Shown: piece after piece, positions 6,596 through 11,403 of the stretch
Layout: the number at the start of each line of letters is the position of its first letter
Position numbering within the stretch: the first letter of the stretch is position 1
Source of the DNA: Saprospiraceae bacterium
GTDB lineage: Bacteria > Bacteroidota > Bacteroidia > Chitinophagales > Saprospiraceae
Reading direction: 5' to 3'
Length of the DNA: 11,403 nucleotides
Assembly: GCA_007125435.1 (NCBI GenBank)
Contig: SLDF01000241.1
Coordinates: 1-11,403, forward strand
The notes under the pieces: generated by a model
What the model saw: only the letters and a program-made list of their open reading frames with translations
Database searches by the model: none
Told to the model about the DNA's origin: nothing
Made by a program: the position numbers and the translations under genes

Positions 6596-6920
6596 GAGTA
6601 TTATTTCGTTTTTATATTTGGGGCATCACCCTCCTCCTGCCGTCGGATGGTCGCTTTTAAGAGTCTGAAAACAGCCATCTTAACGATCCCAAGTCTTGCT
6701 CTTTTGAGCGATATCTTCGAAAAAAAAATACTTGCGTAGCTATGGCTATGCGCGTATTTTTTATTCTTCGATCTTACTCAAAATAGCTGCGACTTAGATC
6801 ATACGACGGCTATTTTCAGACTCGTTTCGTGGCTCGCTGTTCGCTCGGCCTCGATTCCGCAGTTGCTACATCGAGTCTGGCTACGCTATCGCTTCACCAC
6901 CACTTCACATCGCTGATGCA
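6596..6920 (+). repeat. Intermediate copy (R3) of the dispersed palindromic repeat family
   Basis: This copy fills most of the 412-bp space between two converging genes. It begins with a degenerate left end (TATTATTTCG), then GGGGCATCACCC; GCATCA (6623-6628) can pair with TGATGC (6914-6919). A long imperfect palindrome spans 6661-6823, with arms of about 75 nt starting GAGTCTGAAAACAGCC and ending GGCTATTTTCAGACTC. A 6-bp stem, CTCGAT (6850-6855) with ATCGAG (6870-6875), encloses a 14-nt loop. The right terminal inverted repeat found in the copies at 2077 and 10890 is absent, so this end looks truncated 17 bp short of the amidohydrolase stop codon. The remaining 70 bp (6526-6595) hold nothing I recognise. 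Confidence 0.85.
6717..6766. terminator. Bidirectional terminator-like hairpin at the centre of repeat R3
   Basis: AAAAATAC (6724-6731) pairs with GTATTTTT (6754-6761), and GCGTAGC (6734-6740) pairs with GCTATGC (6745-6751) with one wobble, leaving a 4-nt loop. A-rich sequence lies on one side and T-rich on the other, so a U tract follows the stem on both strands. Sitting between the converging peptidase and amidohydrolase genes, it could end both transcripts. It is also simply the tip of the longer palindrome. Confidence 0.5.
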
Positions 6921-6937
6921 TAAAACGGGTTCAATAG

Positions 6938-8224
6938 TCACTTTCCAACTAAAAAGTCAATAGCGTTGGCATAGAACAACTGTCGTTGGTGCTGGCTGTC
7001 GGTAATGATCTCATTGACATTGTTATAAAAATCCGATACGCTTTGATGTTCTATATCACAGAGGTAGTAATCAGAACCATAGAGAATTTTATCTCTTACA
7101 TCCCTATCTGTTGCCATCATCTCTCTCATCTTCCTTATGTTGACTTTATGATAGAAGGAATAAGACAAATCTGCATAGACACTTTTATAGCCTCTAATGA
7201 TGTCTTTTGTCCTATGTACCATACTGTTGTTGCCATTTCTATATCTATACCAATCAGCATTGCTGCCAAAGTGGGCCAAATTTAGTCTAAGATTTGGATA
7301 GCGGTCCAGGACATGCTTCCAGTGATGTGGATGCAAGAAGAATCTCGAGAAATGGGACTTATTCATCCCTCTTAACGAGATGGTCTTGCGCTTATCGATG
7401 TCCACACCATCCTGTTTACTTCTGTACAGCACTTCTATGGCATCATAGGAAGCATGTGTACGATGCCCACCAGTATGTGATACAACGGGTATGCCTTTCG
7501 CCTCACAGACTTTAAACACTTCTAGTAAAGTTGGATGATAAGGCACATATCCTAATGCCGGGTACACCTTAACACCGCAAAATGGAGCTACACCATTCAA
7601 CTCTCTGACTTCAGTAAGGTTGACATCCTTGATAAAGGCAGAAAGAAAATATTTAAAGGCATCGGGGTTATGCGGATCAATAGCAAGAAACGGAATCAAG
7701 TGTTTATTCCCATCGAAAGTTTTACCGTCATAAGTAAACTTAAAGTCAGAAACCAATTTACAAACTTGTCTGACCTGATCAGGAAAAGGCTCTTCTATAG
7801 CACCCCTAATGCCACGCTCCATATCCATCATGAGCAATACTATGAAAGTATCTTTAATGGCAAAGTTATGATAAGGGGAGTCAAAATACTTTTTCAACAG
7901 CCCCTTGACAACATTGGCGGGCGTATCTGCTTCAAAGGCTCTCATGAAAGAGGGTTTGAACAAACGTCCGGCAGCTTTTCGCAGTGTTCGAGATAGCCAT
8001 CGGCGGTATTTTAGAAAATCTTCCGGGATATTTCTGTAAGTAAAGGCATGTGCATGAACGTCAATCATGATCCCGGGTGCATTGCGGTCTCCCCTTTTAA
8101 TCTTCCTAAAAGTATCTGCCGCATACTTCGGCAATCTATCATAGGGTGAATCAGGGATACGCTTTGCTACATCGTGAAATGTAGAAACTGGTATGGACTG
8201 GACGGGAGAAATTAATGTTTTCAT
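6938..8224 (-). CDS. Metal-dependent amidohydrolase (Amidohydro_2 family), 428 aa
   Basis: This is a TIM-barrel metallohydrolase or decarboxylase of the amidohydrolase superfamily; the substrate cannot be told from sequence. The metal-binding pattern is visible: IDVHAHAF with His57 and His59, SHTGG with His250, LAHFG with His318, and YGSDYY with Asp385. GVKVYP (Lys219) and the C-terminal FYANAIDFL block also match the Amidohydro_2 type, whose members often act on ring carboxylates. About 170 residues between HAH and the central strands are longer than a minimal barrel needs. The frame is open upstream to 8272, but that start overlaps the previous gene by 38 bp; the ATG at 8224 gives a 10-bp gap and begins MKTLISPVQSIP, so I prefer it. 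No signal peptide is evident. The tight spacing indicates co-transcription with the patatin gene. Confidence 0.85.
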   Translation of the reverse strand: MKTLISPVQSIPVSTFHDVAKRIPDSPYDRLPKYAADTFRKIKRGDRNAPGIMIDVHAHAFTYRNIPEDFLKYRRWLSRTLRKAAGRLFKPSFMRAFEADTPANVVKGLLKKYFDSPYHNFAIKDTFIVLLMMDMERGIRGAIEEPFPDQVRQVCKLVSDFKFTYDGKTFDGNKHLIPFLAIDPHNPDAFKYFLSAFIKDVNLTEVRELNGVAPFCGVKVYPALGYVPYHPTLLEVFKVCEAKGIPVVSHTGGHRTHASYDAIEVLYRSKQDGVDIDKRKTISLRGMNKSHFSRFFLHPHHWKHVLDRYPNLRLNLAHFGSNADWYRYRNGNNSMVHRTKDIIRGYKSVYADLSYSFYHKVNIRKMREMMATDRDVRDKILYGSDYYLCDIEHQSVSDFYNNVNEIITDSQHQRQLFYANAIDFLVGK

Positions 8225-8234
8225 AAAAATGGTT

Positions 8235-10667
8235 TTACTTGTGAAGGAGATTATTAAATATGGTCGAATCATTTTTGAGCATGGTCTCCATGTAGTTGAC
8301 CGCCGGTACTGACAGATATCGAGCCAATGGCGGCTCTATGGTTGTCCATTTATAATTTTCGACATTGACAAGAGCTTGTTTTATTTCTCTGTTTACCTCA
8401 TCAATTTTTCTTTCTAACTCATCTTGAGAAGAACAATCAAATTGTTTAACCCGCAAAGCTTTTTTGATCGTCTTTTCATCCAAAGTATAGGGCAAGTCGA
8501 TAGTCCTATATTCGATATTTTCAGTACACTTAAGGTTATCTTCAATATAAAGCGGAAGATGTTTAATCGACGAAACTGTGCGCAGAATGGCAAGTATTTC
8601 TCCGCTCTCTCTTGTCTCTGTGATCTTCAAATCTTCTCTATTGATCTTGGACCTCAGGTACTCGGATCGATCATTTCTGACCTGCAAAAATACAACCTTC
8701 CAATCATTGAATTCCGCCCTAAATGTAGTATCCTGCATCAAGTACTTGTACAGGTCTACCAAACTCAACATACCTGAGTTTTCATAATATCCGCCATCCA
8801 GATAGTGTCCTTTGGTCTGCACCTTTGCAGAAGGACTGAATAACGGAAAGCGATGTGAACACGAGACTGCGTCTGCATAACTCAAGGTCGCGCTATCAGG
8901 CAAGTCAAGTAAATTATCAGAATTGGGAAAAACTTTTTTAAACGTATCAATATCTACAGAGCAAGCAATCCCCCTTCGATGATGCGTACCGGCAGCATTG
9001 ACTATCTGTATAGGATAGTGGCGATCCTTTATGATTTCAGCCCAGTATGCTTGATATGGTATGGACATGATACGCTCGTCATTGAGAAGTTTAGCATACT
9101 TTTCCATAGCTGCACCGGCTCTATCCCTCTGGTTAAAGCTTGCATAAGGCACCAACTCTCTGATCAGGTCAAATCCCAATAACCAGGCCAAATCCCTTGT
9201 CAACATATTGGCCTTAGAAATCGAATGGATGATATCTCTTCGGCCTTCTCTGTCAAGGCCTTGTTTATAAATGCTCGCATAGAAATGTTGCCCGAGGCAA
9301 CCACCGGACACACCTGACATAGCCACAGTCTGATTGAGTATATTTTTTCCTCTAAAGTCTGTAAGCGTATCCAATACAAATAAATTCCAGGCATTGGCTT
9401 TAAGACCTCCACCATAGCTGGATATGAAATACATCGTAGAGTCCTTAGGCGCCAAAGATCTCATATGTTCGATAAATTGCTCTTTATAGGAATCCAATGA
9501 GACTACCTCCCCCTTTTCGACAGGTGGCAGGGTATGTAATTCATTACCCATATTTGTCGAAAAAACGACCCAAATCAACAATAAGATCGGCAGCGCAGGT
9601 AATATGTGGGTAAAAAAACGTCGACGCCTCTCCCCTTTTTCATAGTGCTTTGATAAGTAATAAATCCTGTGCTTCAGCGTGATCACAATAGCACCGTATA
9701 GCAAGTGCAAGAAAGCCAGTAAGACCACCAGCGGATGTATGACGTCATAAATCTGACTCATAATAAAGATCACTAAGGCCGCATATCCAAGAATTGTATT
9801 AAAAAGAATAAACTTGATATGATCGCTTAATAGTGATAGCGGGAAAATAATGCAAGGTGACTCTTCTTTGTCCTGCCCTGACGACCTAAAGTTCTTAAAC
9901 CAGATGTAGAATAAATTACCCAAGAACAGACTGCCACACAACAGCCAGACCGTCACAGACTCCCATACACCATGGCTGTTAAAGGTAGTAATCCACGTTG
10001 CCAGAAAAGTTGTTGTGGTCAACACAAATAGGACATTGTACAGCCCAAACATCAACTTTTTTTTATTCTTGAGTAATTCGTCCTTTCTGTAAAAGATATA
10101 CAAATGAATAGAACCAAAAAACAGAAATAATAATATGACAATTGTTCGGAGGGGAAAGTCGGAATCTATATAAGCGGTATACGCTGACAGCACGACTATG
10201 GTCAGAGCCTGAATAAAGATTATGCCCAAAAGGCCTCGCATAAAGTTAAAACCATCAATGACCCGCTTGTCAGACTTTTTCAGTTGTTCTTCCTCATCGT
10301 CTTCTTCCTCTTTGAACTCAATGACGCCCACACCACCTAGTCCTAATGCCATATTCCATTTAATCCCATTTTTAGATTTCGACCCTGATTTGAAGGGCGA
10401 ATGATCTCGCTGCCACTTCATGAGATAAATAGGATAATGACCTACCACCAAAGCAAGCGCTCCAGTCAGTATCATAAACATCAAGAAGCTCCACGGCGAG
10501 GCCAATAAGGAGACCAGTAGGGCTGTCCCTTGCTCCATCATTGTCATCAGCAAAGTCAGGATCAAGATGATAAGTATTGAAATCCACGCAGATCTCAGCG
10601 TTACCTTTATTATTCTAATCAGCGTAGGATTGGTGTTCTTGTGCAAGGTAGGTTCTTTTTTGCTCAT
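8235..10667 (-). CDS. Polytopic membrane protein with C-terminal patatin-like phospholipase domain, 810 aa
   Basis: The C-terminal half carries the patatin signature of lipid acyl hydrolases: the oxyanion glycine block GGGLK (419-423), the nucleophile elbow GVSGG with Ser454, and DGG with Asp624 as the dyad partner (DGGYYENSG). The N-terminal 370 residues contain about nine hydrophobic segments (roughly 28-44, 52-84, 145-166, 173-192, 206-225, 236-257, 284-304, 309-332 and 352-370). They are interrupted by an acidic loop (KEEEDDEEEQ, about 119-128) and a basic RRRR at 347-350 just before the last helix. By inference the lipase domain is held at the membrane, probably acting on phospholipid acyl esters; which side it faces is uncertain. 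Soluble bacterial patatins usually lack such a membrane half. The gene leads a probable operon with the amidohydrolase. The start at 10667 (MSKKEPTLHKN) is the natural one; no consensus promoter was found upstream. Confidence 0.88.
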   Translation of the reverse strand: MSKKEPTLHKNTNPTLIRIIKVTLRSAWISILIILILTLLMTMMEQGTALLVSLLASPWSFLMFMILTGALALVVGHYPIYLMKWQRDHSPFKSGSKSKNGIKWNMALGLGGVGVIEFKEEEDDEEEQLKKSDKRVIDGFNFMRGLLGIIFIQALTIVVLSAYTAYIDSDFPLRTIVILLFLFFGSIHLYIFYRKDELLKNKKKLMFGLYNVLFVLTTTTFLATWITTFNSHGVWESVTVWLLCGSLFLGNLFYIWFKNFRSSGQDKEESPCIIFPLSLLSDHIKFILFNTILGYAALVIFIMSQIYDVIHPLVVLLAFLHLLYGAIVITLKHRIYYLSKHYEKGERRRRFFTHILPALPILLLIWVVFSTNMGNELHTLPPVEKGEVVSLDSYKEQFIEHMRSLAPKDSTMYFISSYGGGLKANAWNLFVLDTLTDFRGKNILNQTVAMSGVSGGCLGQHFYASIYKQGLDREGRRDIIHSISKANMLTRDLAWLLGFDLIRELVPYASFNQRDRAGAAMEKYAKLLNDERIMSIPYQAYWAEIIKDRHYPIQIVNAAGTHHRRGIACSVDIDTFKKVFPNSDNLLDLPDSATLSYADAVSCSHRFPLFSPSAKVQTKGHYLDGGYYENSGMLSLVDLYKYLMQDTTFRAEFNDWKVVFLQVRNDRSEYLRSKINREDLKITETRESGEILAILRTVSSIKHLPLYIEDNLKCTENIEYRTIDLPYTLDEKTIKKALRVKQFDCSSQDELERKIDEVNREIKQALVNVENYKWTTIEPPLARYLSVPAVNYMETMLKNDSTIFNNLLHK

Positions 10668-10889
10668 TGTTAGACAGATTTAGTGTGTTCTAGGCGTAGT
10701 CACTAATCTTGAGCCTTATTGATGGATCGCCGGGAAGTTGAATATTGGATTCATAAGACAAGCTCATTAGCAGACTATATATCTATGTAGATTTAGACCA
10801 TCCGTCAAAAACTCAGTCTCCATAAAGAAATCACAATCAACTTACGAGTATAAATATATGATTATTAACTGAATACAGCAATTTTTCGA
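10668..10889. other. Leader region of the patatin operon, no gene seen
   Basis: These 222 bases separate the patatin gene from the compact repeat copy. No frame, tRNA or clear TAnnTTTG element on the minus strand was found. The last nine bases, ATTTTTCGA at 10881-10889, form the left half of the direct repeat flanking the element at 10890. Confidence 0.4.
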
Positions 10890-11063
10890 GGGTGCATTTC
10901 AAAATGTCGTTTTTTCGGGTATTGCATCAGCGATGTGTAAGGGTGGCGACGGCAGGAGCCAGACTCAGCGTAGCAATAGCGAAGCTGAGGCCGACCGTTT
11001 AGGGAGTCCTGGAACGTAGCGACCCGAAGGGTGATGCCCAAAGCGACAAAATGAAATACACCC
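10890..11063 (-). mobile_element. Compact 174-bp MITE-like copy (R4) of the repeat family
   Basis: This copy lies in the opposite orientation to the other three. The ends are inverted repeats: the left reads GGGTGCATTTCAAAATGTCG and the complement of the right reads GGGTGTATTTCATTTTGTCG (about 16 of 20 identical). Perfect 9-bp direct repeats ATTTTTCGA abut both ends (10881-10889 and 11064-11072), as a target-site duplication would. Inside, GCATCA (10924-10929) can pair with TGATGC (11032-11037), and the stem CTCAGC (10964-10969) with GCTGAG (10984-10989) encloses a 14-nt loop. The long internal palindrome present in the copies at 2077 and 6596 is absent. At this size and with no open frame it encodes no transposase, so movement would need a protein supplied in trans. 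Confidence 0.7.
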
Positions 11064-11164
11064 ATTTTTCGAAGGTGTTTTTTATTGTAAACCCTAAAAA
11101 AAGAGCCGTCAGTCGTCTGCGGAAATTTAGAAGAATTATTTCAATGCTAATAATCCGACGTTAT

Positions 11165-11235
11165 GGGCGTGTTCCCCCACCCATCCCCTTGCTCCTGGGG
11201 AGGGATGAGGGCCGGGCTATCCGCTTGTATGTATA
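11165..11235 (+). repeat. GC-rich palindromic extragenic motif
   Basis: In AT-rich surroundings this stretch reads GGGCGTGTTCCCCC, a C-rich/G-rich imperfect hairpin (CATCCC at 11182-11187 pairing with GGGATG at 11202-11207), then GGGCCGGGCTATCCGC. The layout, with a fixed GGGCGT start, a variable hairpin and a fixed CGGGCT-x-TCCGC end, resembles a REP-like extragenic repeat I recall from Bacteroidota intergenic regions. No second copy occurs in the window, so the call depends on that memory. A 61-codon frame crossing it is not credible as a gene. Confidence 0.4.
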
Positions 11236-11403
11236 GGTCTAACAATGAGTGTCGCTGCTGTTTTGAGCGGCTTCTACTTTTAGTGCTTCTCAAAAGTATG
11301 TTCTTAGATAAGGTTTTAATTATAATTTAGGACGACGCTGAGCCAGAGGCGTCTCAGTTCCCTTATTTAGGATAGCGATTTTGATCAAGACTTGAAGAAG
11401 CTG
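11236..11403. other. Right edge of the window, possible gene 3' end on the minus strand
   Basis: No complete gene is present. On the minus strand a frame is open from the window edge to a TAA at 11320-11322, giving 27 residues ending GTETPLAQRRPKL. It could be the tail of a gene beginning outside the window, but an open run this short carries little weight. The same stretch contains GACGCTGAG...GCGTCTCAG (about 11334-11359), a short imperfect palindrome. Confidence 0.2.

Noticed and set aside
8225..8272. Longer amidohydrolase start at 8272
   Set aside because: It would overlap the patatin gene by 38 bp and adds residues with no visible domain role. The ATG at 8224 leaves a normal 10-bp operon gap.
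11051..11236. 61-codon plus-strand frame
   Set aside because: It starts inside the repeat's terminal inverted repeat and crosses the GC-rich hairpin motif. Its composition is basic and proline-rich with no domain, so it looks accidental.

Overview
The window looks like chromosomal DNA from a Bacteroidota member, perhaps Saprospiria-like (class-level placement is only an inference). The evidence is an AT-rich composition, a Rho factor with a long Lys/Ser-rich linker after its N-terminal domain, a 51-residue L34, starts without clear Shine-Dalgarno sequences, and several matches to the Bacteroidota -7 promoter element TAnnTTTG.

Layout: (1) 12-530 (-) encodes an unrecognised exported/membrane protein. 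(2) 907-1825 (-) holds rnpA (RNase P protein) and rpmH (ribosomal protein L34). rpmH is too short for a routine ORF scan; it has its own promoter and a textbook intrinsic terminator, which separates it from rnpA. (3) 2616-4286 (-) is rho, divergent from serS (seryl-tRNA synthetase, real start 4547), which is followed 17 bp later by a YugP-type membrane zinc peptidase (5842-6525). (4) 6938-10667 (-) is a probable two-gene operon: a nine-helix membrane protein with a C-terminal patatin-like lipase domain, then a metal-dependent amidohydrolase of the Amidohydro_2 type. (5) 10668-11403 holds no convincing complete gene, but contains a compact mobile-element-like repeat and a second GC-rich palindromic motif.

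The genes are mostly housekeeping: RNA processing, translation, transcription termination and envelope proteolysis. The unusual material is between them. Four intergenic stretches (about 752-936, 2077-2598, 6596-6920 and 10890-11063) are copies, in different states, of one dispersed repeat family. The 174-bp copy at 10890-11063 has terminal inverted repeats and sits inside a perfect 9-bp direct repeat, as expected of a MITE-like insertion. Two larger copies carry a long imperfect palindrome inside the same framework. In three copies a 6-bp stem is kept by compensatory changes (CTCTGC/GCAGAG, CTCGAT/ATCGAG, CTCAGC/GCTGAG) around a loop of constant 14 nt, so folded structure rather than sequence appears to be conserved. 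A decayed copy runs into the 3' end of rnpA and seems to supply its last codons and stop. This repeat family is the best candidate in the window for something undescribed.
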